Shown here: piece after piece, positions 7,548-16,603 of the stretch
Numbering within the stretch: the stretch's first letter is position 1
Layout of the letters: every line of letters starts with the position of its first letter
From: Bdellovibrio bacteriovorus
Lineage (GTDB): Bacteria; Bdellovibrionota; Bdellovibrionia; Bdellovibrionales; Bdellovibrionaceae
Direction of reading: 5' to 3'
DNA length: 64,000 nucleotides
Assembly (NCBI RefSeq): GCF_001592745.1
Contig: NZ_LUKD01000001.1
Location: 379,384-443,383, forward strand
Program-made: the position numbers and the translations under genes
Notes under the pieces: generated by a model
The model's database searches: none
The model's input: only the letters and a program-made list of their open reading frames with translations
What the model was told of the DNA's origin: nothing

Positions 7548-9092
7548 GTGAAACGACCCTTTATCTATTCCTTAGCTTTGGCCTTGGTTTTAATCGGCCC
7601 AGCCTCTTGGGCTTCGGCGCCCCGTTGTGATTCCATCTTCCTTCCGAGCGTCTGGGCGGAAAATGGCGGAAAACCTTTTCCTGATGATCTGATTTCACTG
7701 CAAAAGATTGCCCACGAACAACGTGAGGCCGTCAAAGTTTCTGATTTTTTAATGACTGAAATGCGCGCTCAATCACAAGCCTTGAAATCACAATACAAAA
7801 ACAAGATTGTTGAACTGGATGTTCTTTGTTTAGGAGCCGGGCCTCAGTGTGCCGCGGCTTCTCTTGTTTTACGGAACACGAAACTAAGAACCTTGGTTGT
7901 TGAAAAGACAGATCTGGTGGCAAAAACTTTTGCTGAAAAAGATTTTTATATTAACAGCCTCGAGGCCAGCCGCGTTTCTATGCATGACTTCCCAGGAGGC
8001 CACGGAAGCCTTGCTCACTTCACGTCTCAAGGTTACGCGCACTCTTCTCAGTTGGCGGCCCACATTCAGAGTCAGCAGTATGCATCGAAGGTTCCTGTGC
8101 TTTTGAAAACAGAAATCGTCGCGGTTAAGAAAGTTCAAGACGGCGGCCGTACCGTTTTAGAAGTTCTTACTCAAGACGGCCTTACCTTCCGCACGAAAAA
8201 TCTTCTGTTGGGAACGGGCTTAGGAGAAGTCGGCACGAAAGTGAAAGATGGTGGTTACCAAAAGGACTTTGCGCATTTTCTAACTTCTCATGAGGCGCAA
8301 AAAGACTCCCTGCAACCGATCATGAGTACGGATGCTTTTTTGGTTTCACTGAAAGAAAACCGCTTAAAAAATCAAAACGTGCGTGTTCCTCGCGAAATAA
8401 TTTTGATTGGTAATGGGGATGGTTCTCGCATTGCCGTTGAAGCCTTGAATGATAAACATGTGACTTTGCCTGAAGGATTTAAAATCAATTGGATCGGCAA
8501 CAATTTTAAAACAGCCGAAGAATACGTTGCGAGCCAATCAGGCTGGGATCGCTACATAGATAAGATTGTTCCGCACTATCAAAAAGGACGTGTGACGGGT
8601 GTTCCCGGTCACGTTGAAAAGGTGGAAGTCCTGCCTTCGGGTCGCTATCTTGTCACGGTGAAAGATGCGAAGAACAATATCGTCAGTCAAGCCGAGGGCG
8701 ATATGATTGTCGATTCGACTGGATATACGAACCTAAACGGGAAACTACTAACCGACGCCGTGACAACACCCGAACTCGTGGACGTTGTCGGACCATTGAA
8801 AGAGTTGGGTTTGACCGAAACAGTTTTAGCGCGCCAATTTCAAGAAGTGGGCGGCGAAAAACTTCCGATCTATGCCGTGGGGCCCGCCGCAGGAAATTTA
8901 GCGAAAGAGACAGAGCTTGTGAATTCTCCGAATAAAAATCCGGTGGCCATCTTTAATACAGTGGCGCGCACATCCCAATTCGTATCACAGCTATTTGGAG
9001 TCAAAGCTTTAGAAAGTCGTCGTGGAGATCGCGACGAGCGCCCACCGACCAAGTCGGCAGCGCAAATTATTGAAAGTCTGAAAGGCATTTGA
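7548..9092 (+). CDS. exported FAD-dependent oxidoreductase-like protein
   Basis: A 514-residue protein beginning with a Sec-type signal peptide (about residues 1-23, ending ASWASA). A Rossmann FAD motif LGAGPQCAAA (95-104) follows a 70-residue leader, and a second dinucleotide-type motif IGNGDGSRIAVEAL lies near residue 290. DSTGY and AVGPAAGNLA near the C terminus resemble the late FAD contacts of flavin monooxygenases of the ornithine-hydroxylase/NAD(P)-binding type. A flavoprotein with a Sec and not a twin-arginine signal is unusual. The GTG start is backed by GGGAG. TonB and a TonB-dependent receptor follow in the same operon, so a role in processing an imported ligand is a reasonable inference. 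Confidence 0.65.
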   Translation: MKRPFIYSLALALVLIGPASWASAPRCDSIFLPSVWAENGGKPFPDDLISLQKIAHEQREAVKVSDFLMTEMRAQSQALKSQYKNKIVELDVLCLGAGPQCAAASLVLRNTKLRTLVVEKTDLVAKTFAEKDFYINSLEASRVSMHDFPGGHGSLAHFTSQGYAHSSQLAAHIQSQQYASKVPVLLKTEIVAVKKVQDGGRTVLEVLTQDGLTFRTKNLLLGTGLGEVGTKVKDGGYQKDFAHFLTSHEAQKDSLQPIMSTDAFLVSLKENRLKNQNVRVPREIILIGNGDGSRIAVEALNDKHVTLPEGFKINWIGNNFKTAEEYVASQSGWDRYIDKIVPHYQKGRVTGVPGHVEKVEVLPSGRYLVTVKDAKNNIVSQAEGDMIVDSTGYTNLNGKLLTDAVTTPELVDVVGPLKELGLTETVLARQFQEVGGEKLPIYAVGPAAGNLAKETELVNSPNKNPVAIFNTVARTSQFVSQLFGVKALESRRGDRDERPPTKSAAQIIESLKGI

Positions 9093-9123
9093 CTTCAGAT
9101 CGTTTTGTGAGAAGTTCAAAGGG

Positions 9124-9729
9124 TTGAAACTTTCATATTGGATTATATTATCAGTTGCCTTGCATTTATTGGCGGTCACCGCCTTGCACTGGGGTTCCAC
9201 TCCCGTGTCCTCAGATATTATTGAGGTCGTCGATCTGACGGTGATGAATGCGCCGCTGAGTGGGGGCTCTTCTCAGAACAAACTAGCGGCCCCCGCCACT
9301 TCTCAACCAAAAGTTCATCCTTCCACAAGCACGGCATCAGAAAAAGCGATGAAAGCACAAGACACGGCAGCAGATGTCGCGCAAGACGGTCCCGGCGATG
9401 GGACCTCCACCTCAAGCAGTGAATTTGGCGGTGGAACGGCAAGCTATAGCGAGATCACCCGATTTCCCAAGGTGAAAAAAGAAATCAAAGCTCAATATCC
9501 CGAAGAAGCCAAAAAATCAGGCATTGATGGGCCGGTCGTCTTAGAAATTATCATCGACAAACTGGGTCAAGTGCGTGAAGTTCAACTTATCAGCGGCCCC
9601 GGCCATGGTTTGAATGAATCCGCCATCGAAGCCTTGAAAAAATTCGAATTTCAACCAGCTTTCAAAGGCGAAGAATCTGTTGCCGTCAAGATCCGCTACA
9701 CCTATAGATTTAAATTAGAAGTTAACTAG
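9124..9729 (+). CDS. TonB family energy transducer
   Basis: The 201-residue protein has one N-terminal membrane anchor (residues 1-20), a Ser/Pro/Ala/Gly-rich periplasmic linker, and a TonB C-terminal domain from about 115. In that domain YPEEAKKSGIDGPVVLEI, VREVQLISGPG and LNESAIEALKKFEFQPA follow the family pattern. It would couple the inner-membrane proton motive force, via ExbB/ExbD encoded elsewhere, to the outer-membrane receptor in the next gene. The start appears to be a TTG at 9124; no in-frame ATG lies upstream. The linker lacks the long Pro-Lys/Pro-Glu repeats of E. coli TonB and is short. Confidence 0.88.
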   Translation: MKLSYWIILSVALHLLAVTALHWGSTPVSSDIIEVVDLTVMNAPLSGGSSQNKLAAPATSQPKVHPSTSTASEKAMKAQDTAADVAQDGPGDGTSTSSSEFGGGTASYSEITRFPKVKKEIKAQYPEEAKKSGIDGPVVLEIIIDKLGQVREVQLISGPGHGLNESAIEALKKFEFQPAFKGEESVAVKIRYTYRFKLEVN

Positions 9730-9750
9730 TCCGCTCAAAGGAAAACATCT

Positions 9751-11568
9751 GTGAAATACTCGAGTCTCTTACTGACTGCACTTTTAGGCGCTGCCGCGCA
9801 CGCGCAAGAAAACATCCCGTCTTTCGAAACTGTTGTTGAAGACGTCGTTTTTAATACCTCTAATAAAGTCGTTATCGATGAGGAGACTATTAAAGAATCT
9901 CGCGCTCCGAACATCACGACACTGCTTTCAAGCCAGGCCAATATCACCGTGACAAGCACACCTTTTCAACCCAATTCGATCTTCATTCGTGGTGGTGACT
10001 CTAGTCATGTGATGATCATTGTTGATGGCGTTCCTTTTTATGATGCCTCGACCATTCAACGCACTTTCAATTTAAACTCACTGGATATTAAATCCGTTCG
10101 CCGCATTGAAATCATTAAAGGGGGCCAGACGGTTCTTTACGGTGGCCAGGCCTTAAGTGGCGTGATCAAAATCGACACAATTCCTCAAGAGTTTAAAACA
10201 AAGACCGGACTTGAAGGCCAGATCGGCACACAAAATTTCCGCGACATCACCGCCGTTCACACTGAAGCTTTGGATGAAAACAATGCTTTCATCGTACGCG
10301 GACATGGCGCGTGGAGAGATGCAGAGTCTCCCGTTTTAGGATCTTCAGAAACCTACGCTCGTAATAACTGGAATGCCGAAGGGACCTATGCTTGGAAAGG
10401 AGCGGTGGAAGGAAATCTGAAGGCGCTTTTTCTGCAAGACCTGAACGAATCACCCGCTTCCAGTCGCGTGAACAATCGCATTTACGACACGGTGGACTTT
10501 GATCAGTTCACTCGCCAGATCGGTGTTTCGTCGAATTTACGCTTTACTCAAACAGCTTGGGAGCCACGTTTGGCTTTGAGCACACAAAACAGTCTGCGCG
10601 ATTACGATTGGCCTACTGTGGTTCCCGTGGATAATCCCACAGGGACAGAGGAGGATTATGGCGCAAATCTTCGCACGGTGCGCTTGGATTTTACTCCCTA
10701 TAAAGGCGACAACCTGACGGTGATCGGTGGCTTGAGCTATATTTATGAAGATTTCGTCTTTAGAAGTAAGGGTGTTGAACAGGTCAATACCTTCTCTGAA
10801 CAACGTGGCCTTTTCTTAAAAGGCGACTACGCTTGGAACAAGGATTTTTCATTGGCTCTCGGAGGACGTGTTGAAAACTGGGGAGATCAAGACCCGGTGG
10901 GCACATTCCAAGTGGGCCTCACCCTCTTTGAACATACAAAACTAGAAGTCGCTTCGGGCTATAAGATCCCTTCGCTGTTCCAATTGTACTCCCGTTACGG
11001 CAATCCAGATTTGAAAGCTGAAAATGCCAACCAATACAGCTTGATGCAAGAATGGAACATTAATGAAAGCCAGAATCTTTCCGTGACTTTGTTCTATTCT
11101 GAATTTTCAAATCTTCTGCAAATCACGGGTTCCCCGGGCAACATGAAGTACAACAACGTGGCTAAAAGTGAAACTCGCGGTGTCGATGTGGCCTACACGA
11201 TCCGTCCTTTTACGGACGCTAGCGTCGTGGCAACTTACGGATACCAGGAGCCTCGCGATTTAGAAAACGACCGCTGGTTGCTTCGTCGCCCTCTGGTCAA
11301 TGGCAGTCTTCGCTATATTCAGGCTTGGGGAAAACATTCCGGTTCAGTGGAATTGATTGGCGCGGGCACACGTTCTGACTTCGGCGCTACGGGTATTGTG
11401 ACTTTACCTGGATATGTAACAGCCAATGCGGCTTACTCTTACGCACTCAATGAAAAGATGACGGTGTACACTCGTTTAAACAATCTAGCGGATCACCGCT
11501 ATGAAGAGACTTACACGTATTACTCTGAAGGATTTAATGGTTCTTTAGGTGGGGAATACTGGTTCTAA
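9751..11568 (+). CDS. TonB-dependent outer-membrane receptor
   Basis: A 605-residue protein with a signal peptide ending AAAHA. A plug domain (about 35-150) has SIFIRGGDSSHVMIIVDG and IEIIKGGQTVLYGGQALSG. A 22-strand-type barrel follows, with the AENANQYSL receptor motif and a final aromatic residue (GGEYWF). The size fits BtuB-like receptors more than larger siderophore receptors, but the ligand cannot be read from sequence. The GTG start has AAAGGA upstream and lies 21 bases after the TonB stop, the third gene of the FAD-TonB-receptor operon. No TonB box was identified with confidence near the mature N terminus. Confidence 0.92.
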   Translation: MKYSSLLLTALLGAAAHAQENIPSFETVVEDVVFNTSNKVVIDEETIKESRAPNITTLLSSQANITVTSTPFQPNSIFIRGGDSSHVMIIVDGVPFYDASTIQRTFNLNSLDIKSVRRIEIIKGGQTVLYGGQALSGVIKIDTIPQEFKTKTGLEGQIGTQNFRDITAVHTEALDENNAFIVRGHGAWRDAESPVLGSSETYARNNWNAEGTYAWKGAVEGNLKALFLQDLNESPASSRVNNRIYDTVDFDQFTRQIGVSSNLRFTQTAWEPRLALSTQNSLRDYDWPTVVPVDNPTGTEEDYGANLRTVRLDFTPYKGDNLTVIGGLSYIYEDFVFRSKGVEQVNTFSEQRGLFLKGDYAWNKDFSLALGGRVENWGDQDPVGTFQVGLTLFEHTKLEVASGYKIPSLFQLYSRYGNPDLKAENANQYSLMQEWNINESQNLSVTLFYSEFSNLLQITGSPGNMKYNNVAKSETRGVDVAYTIRPFTDASVVATYGYQEPRDLENDRWLLRRPLVNGSLRYIQAWGKHSGSVELIGAGTRSDFGATGIVTLPGYVTANAAYSYALNEKMTVYTRLNNLADHRYEETYTYYSEGFNGSLGGEYWF

Positions 11569-13095
11569 CTAAGAGGCCGCGGGAACACCCGCGGCTTGCG
11601 CCTCAATTTTTTTAACAAATTCCGCCACTTCAAAAATCATCAAGGTGCGTTTGTTTCCCAAGGCGTCATTCATCTCTACTACTTCCTTAATGTCACCTTG
11701 AAGATCTTTATTGGCTTGCGGAGTGAGTACCGCGGGAATACGCAGTTTCATTCCTTCATCCAGCGTGTTGATCGCATCGACTTCATCTACAAGAAGTCCG
11801 TACTTCGCTCGCTCTCCTTTTACAATCAAAACGCGCGACTGACTGCGATCCGATAATGCTGTCATTCCGTAGAAAACGCGAAGATCCACAACCATCACAA
11901 CTTCCCCACGCATATTCATCATACCGGCTATATAGTCTGGATAGCCTGGAGGACAAACCATGTCGTCGGTGTATTTGGCAATCTCGTCGACCGCCCCTAA
12001 ACGCGTCGAAAGCATGTGTTTTAGACGGAAAGATAAATAGGGTTTTCGGTCACTGGCTCTTTTCTGATGTTCCTTCGCACTTTCTTCTTTTTTGCCGTAA
12101 AGCGTTTGGTGACCTCGCGTGATCGCTAAGATCTCTTGATCTGAAAGGATTTGAGTTTCTTTAAGAAGCAAAATATGCAGATCCGGCTGCGGGCATACCA
12201 GTCCCTGCATCATCTCCACTTTTTCTTGCTTGAACATCGGCACTGGCAAAATGTCCTCTTCAAAGAACGTCACAATGCTGTCAACACAATCAACCAGGAA
12301 TCCCACTTGAACTTTATCAAGCTTCAAAATCACAATACGGCGTTCTTCAAGCTCGGGGACGGCTTCCGGCTTTTGAAGCTTTAGAAACATCTGAAAGTCT
12401 AAAATGGGAATGATCGTACCGCGCAAATTAACCATGCCGATACAATGATCGACGGCAAGAACACTTCGTTTGATTTCGGGAACTTTGATAATTTCACTGA
12501 TGCCAGAGATTTTTAAGCCAAATTCCAGGCCGCCTGATTTAAAACTGATGCACTGAGATCGCTTTGACTTCTTCTTTACGACCTCGGTGCGTTCTGAAGT
12601 TTGAGCCTGCTCTAAAATCTGCGGAATGTTTTCAATTTTAATCAGCAGCGCAGGATCAATGACCTCAATAATACGGTCCCCGCCATTCAACTTTAAAACG
12701 CCTCTGACGACGGACTTGGGGCCCTCTATTTTTTCATCCATCCAAGATATATTGTCTTCACTGACATTGAGCATTTCAGAAGTCGCGTCAAAAAGAAGGC
12801 CGATGCGCACTTTATGGATATTTATGATAGCGACTTTTTTGTTATCCTGCCCGGCTGTCGTCGGAAGGTCCAAAAGCTTCGCCATATCTACGATAGGCAC
12901 AACAATGCCGCGAAGATTGAACAACCCCGTCAGATATTCTGGAGCCAAAGGTACGCGGGACACTTTGTCAGGAAAGTTCACCACTTCCTGAAGAGAAGAA
13001 ATAGAGACAGCCAGTTCCGTGTCACTTAAGCGAAAGGACGCGAACATCTGAGTGCTCGCGGTCCGTAGCTTTTTTTGTCCAGATACTGCATCCAT
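11569..13095 (-). CDS. chemotaxis scaffold with three tandem CheW domains
   Basis: The 508-residue protein is made of three CheW-like domains, at about 17-160, 183-320 and 345-495. Each shows the FxLxxxxxAV/FGLKI entry strand and an NLRGxxxPIxD-type centre: LFNLRGIVVPIVDM, MVNLRGTIIPILDF and MMNMRGEVVMVVDL. CheW links chemoreceptors to the kinase CheA; a triple version could bind several partners in an array. It starts 15 bases after the stop of the soluble chemoreceptor gene, with AAAGGAAAA before the ATG, so the two form an operon. Its last codons form a GC-rich hairpin shared with the convergent receptor gene. Confidence 0.9.
   Translation of the reverse strand: MDAVSGQKKLRTASTQMFASFRLSDTELAVSISSLQEVVNFPDKVSRVPLAPEYLTGLFNLRGIVVPIVDMAKLLDLPTTAGQDNKKVAIINIHKVRIGLLFDATSEMLNVSEDNISWMDEKIEGPKSVVRGVLKLNGGDRIIEVIDPALLIKIENIPQILEQAQTSERTEVVKKKSKRSQCISFKSGGLEFGLKISGISEIIKVPEIKRSVLAVDHCIGMVNLRGTIIPILDFQMFLKLQKPEAVPELEERRIVILKLDKVQVGFLVDCVDSIVTFFEEDILPVPMFKQEKVEMMQGLVCPQPDLHILLLKETQILSDQEILAITRGHQTLYGKKEESAKEHQKRASDRKPYLSFRLKHMLSTRLGAVDEIAKYTDDMVCPPGYPDYIAGMMNMRGEVVMVVDLRVFYGMTALSDRSQSRVLIVKGERAKYGLLVDEVDAINTLDEGMKLRIPAVLTPQANKDLQGDIKEVVEMNDALGNKRTLMIFEVAEFVKKIEAQAAGVPAAS
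11576..11595. terminator. hairpin inside the 3' coding end of the triple-CheW gene
   Basis: GCCGCGGG-AACA-CCCGCGGC is an eight-base-pair stem. It encodes the last residues of the CheW protein and also lies eight bases after the stop of the convergent TonB-dependent receptor. A T-run on the plus strand follows only after about a dozen bases, so termination of the receptor transcript is plausible but not certain. Confidence 0.45.
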
Positions 13096-13110
13096 TCGTT
13101 TTCCTTTGGA

Positions 13111-15201
13111 TTAAACTACGAATCTGGAAACGGTTTTATTCAGCTCTTCGGATTCATCCACCAAGGCTTGCGTTGAATGCGCAATCGACTCGGCAGCGGC
13201 CGTTGATTTTTCGGATTCAGTAGAGATATTCTGGATCGCGATGGCGATATATTTAGCCGCACTCGATTGTTCTTCAGCCGCGGCATTCACGTCTGAGATC
13301 GACATAGTCGTTTTCTCGATACCTGCCACGATTTTTCCAAATGCCTCTCCGGCCTGTTTCGAAATTGAGCTTCCTTGTTCCACACGTTTGACGGACTCAT
13401 TAATCAGCTTAGAGATTTCTTTCGTCGCCTGAGAGGATCTTTCAGCAAGTTTACGGACCTCATCCGCGACAACGGAGAATCCTAAACCATGTTCTCCGGC
13501 ACGAGCGGCCTCAATGGCTGCATTGAAAGCGAGCAAGTTTGTTTGACTGGCAATTTCACTGATCACTTTGATAATTTCGCTGATATCTTCTGAAGATTTA
13601 TTGATCAACTCCATTGCTTCAATGGATTTACCAATCGCAAGGTTCCCCGCCTCAGCTTCTTTTTGAGTGACTTTTGCAAGTTCATTGGCTTGACGAGTGT
13701 TATCCGCGATGGATGAGATAGATGCTGTGAACTCCTCGATGGAAGCATTGATTTCTTCAACAGTAGAGCCTAAAGTGGCCGCTCCGATAGCGACAGAAGA
13801 ACTTTGTGTCGCTATCACCTTCGAAGACGAACCGAAATTATGAGCGGAAGTGACTACTTGCGAAACAACCCCACGCAAGTCAGAAATCATTTTTTTAAGC
13901 CCCTGGGCCAACTGCCCGATCGCATCGTCTGAATTCACAGTGATCTCTGATGTTAAGTTTCCATTTGCAGCCGCATTCACGACGGTCAATAACAAATCCA
14001 CTTTTTCTTGATCTTCCTGAGCTTTGCGTTTCACGGCCTGCTCAAGTTCGACTTGCTCTGTGATATCTGATGCAAACTTGACGACTTTATAAGGTCGTCC
14101 GTTCATATCCATGATTGGATTGTAGGTTGCTTGAATCCAAATACGCTTTCCACCCGCGCCAAAGCGCAAGTAGCGACCGGAATCAAACTCTCCACGATTC
14201 AGTTTTCTCCAGAAGTCTTCATACTCTGCACTGCGAGCATATTCAGGTTCACAGAACATACGATGGTGTTTTGTCACGATCTCTGCAGAGCTGTAACCCA
14301 CCGTCTTTAAGAAGTTTTCGTTAGCAGAAATGATTGTGCCATCCATATTGAATTCAATCACTGCTTGAGCTTTACCAATGGCAACAATCTTACCTTCGTA
14401 TTCTGCCGTCTTCATTTTTGATTGAGTGACATCCGTAGCAAACTTAACAACCTTATAGGGTTTCCCATCAGCATCAAAGATGGGATTGTACGAAGCATTG
14501 ATCCAAATCTCTTTGCCGCCTTTACCGAAGCGTTTGAATTCACCGGCCACAAATTCACCGCGAGCTAGCTGTTCCCAAAAAGACTTATATTCCGAAGAGT
14601 TCGCATAATTTTCTTCGCAGAACATACGATGATGTTTTGTTTGAATTTCACCTAATGAATACCCGACAGCGCCTAAGAAGTTTTCGTTGGCGTTGATGAT
14701 AGTCCCGTCCAAATTAAACTCGATCACGGCTTGAGCGCGACCGATCGCGGCCACCTTGCCTTCGTAATCCGCATTCATTCTTTTTGATTTTGTGATGTCT
14801 GTGGCAAATTTGATGACTTTAAAGGGACGACCCACAGAATCAAATACGGGATTGTAGGAAGCGTTGATCCAGATTTCTTTACCGCCTTTACCGAAACGCT
14901 TGAATTCACCTGCAATGAACTGGCCCTTTGCCAAGTTTTCCCAAAAGGATTTATATTCGGGTGTTTTTGCATATTCAGGATCGCAGAACATGGCGTGGTG
15001 ATTGTGCTGGATTTCGCCAAGAGAGTAACCTACGGCCCCTAAAAAGTTCTCGTTCGCCGTAAGAATAGTTCCGTCGAGGTTGAACTCAATCACCGCCTGC
15101 GCACGGTGGAGCGCTTTGATCTCTTCTTTTAACAAAGTCAATTCGTCCACATTAGAAGTATAGGCGATTGTGTCTTCCGCGAATTTCCTAGCAACGCTCA
15201 T
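13111..15201 (-). CDS. soluble methyl-accepting chemotaxis protein with three PAS domains
   Basis: A 696-residue receptor with no membrane segment or signal peptide. Residues 33-154, 155-276 and 277 to about 390 are three very similar PAS domains, each 122 residues per repeat in the first two, with [19 protein letters not shown] and KVVKFATD blocks. A short HAMP-like stretch (about 400-440) and an MCP signalling domain follow. The hairpin tip is [20 protein letters not shown] and then [16 protein letters not shown] domains of this type in BdlA- and Aer2-like receptors sense redox or gas through heme or flavin; which applies here is unknown. The triple-CheW gene is directly downstream. Confidence 0.93.
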   Translation of the reverse strand: MSVARKFAEDTIAYTSNVDELTLLKEEIKALHRAQAVIEFNLDGTILTANENFLGAVGYSLGEIQHNHHAMFCDPEYAKTPEYKSFWENLAKGQFIAGEFKRFGKGGKEIWINASYNPVFDSVGRPFKVIKFATDITKSKRMNADYEGKVAAIGRAQAVIEFNLDGTIINANENFLGAVGYSLGEIQTKHHRMFCEENYANSSEYKSFWEQLARGEFVAGEFKRFGKGGKEIWINASYNPIFDADGKPYKVVKFATDVTQSKMKTAEYEGKIVAIGKAQAVIEFNMDGTIISANENFLKTVGYSSAEIVTKHHRMFCEPEYARSAEYEDFWRKLNRGEFDSGRYLRFGAGGKRIWIQATYNPIMDMNGRPYKVVKFASDITEQVELEQAVKRKAQEDQEKVDLLLTVVNAAANGNLTSEITVNSDDAIGQLAQGLKKMISDLRGVVSQVVTSAHNFGSSSKVIATQSSSVAIGAATLGSTVEEINASIEEFTASISSIADNTRQANELAKVTQKEAEAGNLAIGKSIEAMELINKSSEDISEIIKVISEIASQTNLLAFNAAIEAARAGEHGLGFSVVADEVRKLAERSSQATKEISKLINESVKRVEQGSSISKQAGEAFGKIVAGIEKTTMSISDVNAAAEEQSSAAKYIAIAIQNISTESEKSTAAAESIAHSTQALVDESEELNKTVSRFVV
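14008..15105 (-). repeat. three 366-bp tandem PAS-coding repeats
   Basis: The chemoreceptor gene contains three in-frame units at 14740-15105, 14374-14739 and 14008-14373. The first two are nearly identical at protein level over [17 protein letters not shown]; the third is more diverged ([17 protein letters not shown]). This indicates duplication within the gene. Confidence 0.85.
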
Positions 15202-15441
15202 GAGGGTCTCCCGTAGAATTTGTGTTCGATATCTATTTCGGTAGCCTAGGGATTTGCTAAATATGAAGAAAACGTGACGATCGATTTAAATGCATCTGAC
15301 CTGAATGTTATAAAATTGTAAGTTTGCTACGTTGCTTTTTTGGTGTTCGTTTCAGACATCCGAGTTTATTCACGTTCTATAGGAAAATTTTGTTTATTTT
15401 CTTTAACAACTCGCGAGAGAAATACAAGGGTTCACAAATAA

Positions 15442-15469
15442 AAAAACGGAGATCGAAACCTCCGTTTTT
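15442..15469 (-). terminator. rho-independent terminator of the L,D-transpeptidase gene
   Basis: AAAAACGGAG-ATCGAAAC-CTCCGTTTTT forms a ten-base-pair stem. A-runs on the plus strand give a U-tract on the minus transcript. It lies 25 bases after the transpeptidase stop and is symmetric, so it could work in both directions. Confidence 0.85.
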
Positions 15470-15493
15470 AAGCTTACGCAATGTCTTAGCAGA

Positions 15494-16243
15494 TTATTTT
15501 ACTGCGTAAATCAGGCTTCCGCCTTTAATGTATCCAATGACGTTTTTCAAGTTTTGCATAGAAACTGCAGGGCATCCCCAGCTTCTTCCTTGCTTCACGT
15601 TCGTGTCTTGAACATAGTTCGCTCCATGGATGACAACGGCGCGAGAGCGAGCTTTCGAGTTCGTTGATGACAATCCATCAAGGCGAAGCGAAAGTCCGTG
15701 ACCACCTTGATAAGTTTCAGCCGTGCGGTAGTAACCTAAAGAGCTGGCATGCGCACCTGATGTATTGCTAAACTTTTCCGCATATCCATCGTGGTTTGCA
15801 TCTGAACCTTTACCGTGTGCCACACGAATAGCCCACACGGCTCCCGTCTTCATGGAAATGATATAGAAACGAGGCTCTGAAGAGTGCTTGGCGAAATCAA
15901 TCACGGATACGTAATCCTGATTTCTGAAATTGTTTTTGTTAGCGTCGAAGTAAACCAAAGCCTTTGCGAGTGCATCCGTACGAACCATACGCGTCGGATC
16001 TACGTAATTGTATTTTTGAAGAATGCCTTCACGTTGAGAGTCAGAAAGGCTTTCTGAAGCATCGCGAGGGATTGTGGCATTTGCGCCTGGATTATCGACG
16101 ATTTGTTCCTCTGTAGTGTCATCTGGCAGACTGGCTGTATCACTGCCGCCATTTCCCGCACAAGCCGCTAGGGATAATAAAGAACTTACCAATAGTGTTG
16201 CTGTGAAACGAGAAAAGAACGATTTGTTAACAGTCACTTGCAT
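15494..16243 (-). CDS. lipoprotein murein L,D-transpeptidase (YkuD_2 type)
   Basis: The N terminus is a lipoprotein signal with lipobox SLAAC (Cys28). After a Ser/Asp/Glu-rich linker, the catalytic domain (about 100-249) ends with VIHGANYVQ and GRSWGCPAVSM, which place catalytic His206 and Cys224. This is the L,D-transpeptidase catalytic variant of the DUF/YkuD_2 group, acting on peptidoglycan stem peptides in the periplasm. VAHGKGSDANHDGYAEKFSN is a conserved segment of the group. A paralogue with an extra C-terminal domain lies at 49550-50926. GGAGG precedes the ATG, and a strong terminator follows the stop. Confidence 0.87.
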   Translation of the reverse strand: MQVTVNKSFFSRFTATLLVSSLLSLAACAGNGGSDTASLPDDTTEEQIVDNPGANATIPRDASESLSDSQREGILQKYNYVDPTRMVRTDALAKALVYFDANKNNFRNQDYVSVIDFAKHSSEPRFYIISMKTGAVWAIRVAHGKGSDANHDGYAEKFSNTSGAHASSLGYYRTAETYQGGHGLSLRLDGLSSTNSKARSRAVVIHGANYVQDTNVKQGRSWGCPAVSMQNLKNVIGYIKGGSLIYAVK

Positions 16244-16603
16244 TCAACCTCCAAAGTTGTGTGTGATGTGCATGAACAAACCTTAGCGGATGAAAATTAC
16301 TTCGCAGAAAAAATCGTTACTAAAACACAAAGAATAGGACCAAATACTGAGCGCATTTTGAGAGACCTTTTAGTTCGGGCATTTATTTTGCGTGATGACA
16401 TACCTGTCTTTGTGAATTCACATATATGTCTTTGTGAAATGACAGAAATTTGTATTGAAAACTTCGCGTAAGTTTCTCGGAAAAACAAAAAGACGGTCGC
16501 GAAATTACCCATTCAGTGTGGAAAGTAGAGTTCATTCTCATTCTGAAACAGCAAATTTCTTCAGCACCAGAATTAAGAGCCGAAAAGAATTTATGGGGAA
16601 ATT
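16244..16603. other. divergent promoter region, no gene seen
   Basis: This AT-rich gap separates the transpeptidase (minus) from the cysteine-rich secreted protein (plus) and must hold both promoters. Reading frames within it lack ribosome-binding sites or family features. The notable element is the direct repeat at 16405-16438, listed separately. Confidence 0.6.
16405..16438 (+). repeat. 12-bp direct repeat, 22-bp period
   Basis: TGTCTTTGTGAA occurs at 16405-16416 and again at 16427-16438, two helical turns apart. Between them lies the palindrome GTGAATTCAC (16412-16421). Spacing and symmetry suggest a regulator-binding site in the divergent promoter region. The regulator is unknown. Confidence 0.45.

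Noticed and set aside
11856-12122. Plus-strand frames within the triple-CheW gene
   Set aside because: They are opposite-strand readings of a gene with clear family motifs and lack start signals of their own.
15202-15320. Flagellar sigma-28 promoter upstream of the chemoreceptor
   Set aside because: An ACCGAAAT-like -10 exists, but no TAAA-type -35 lies at the right distance.
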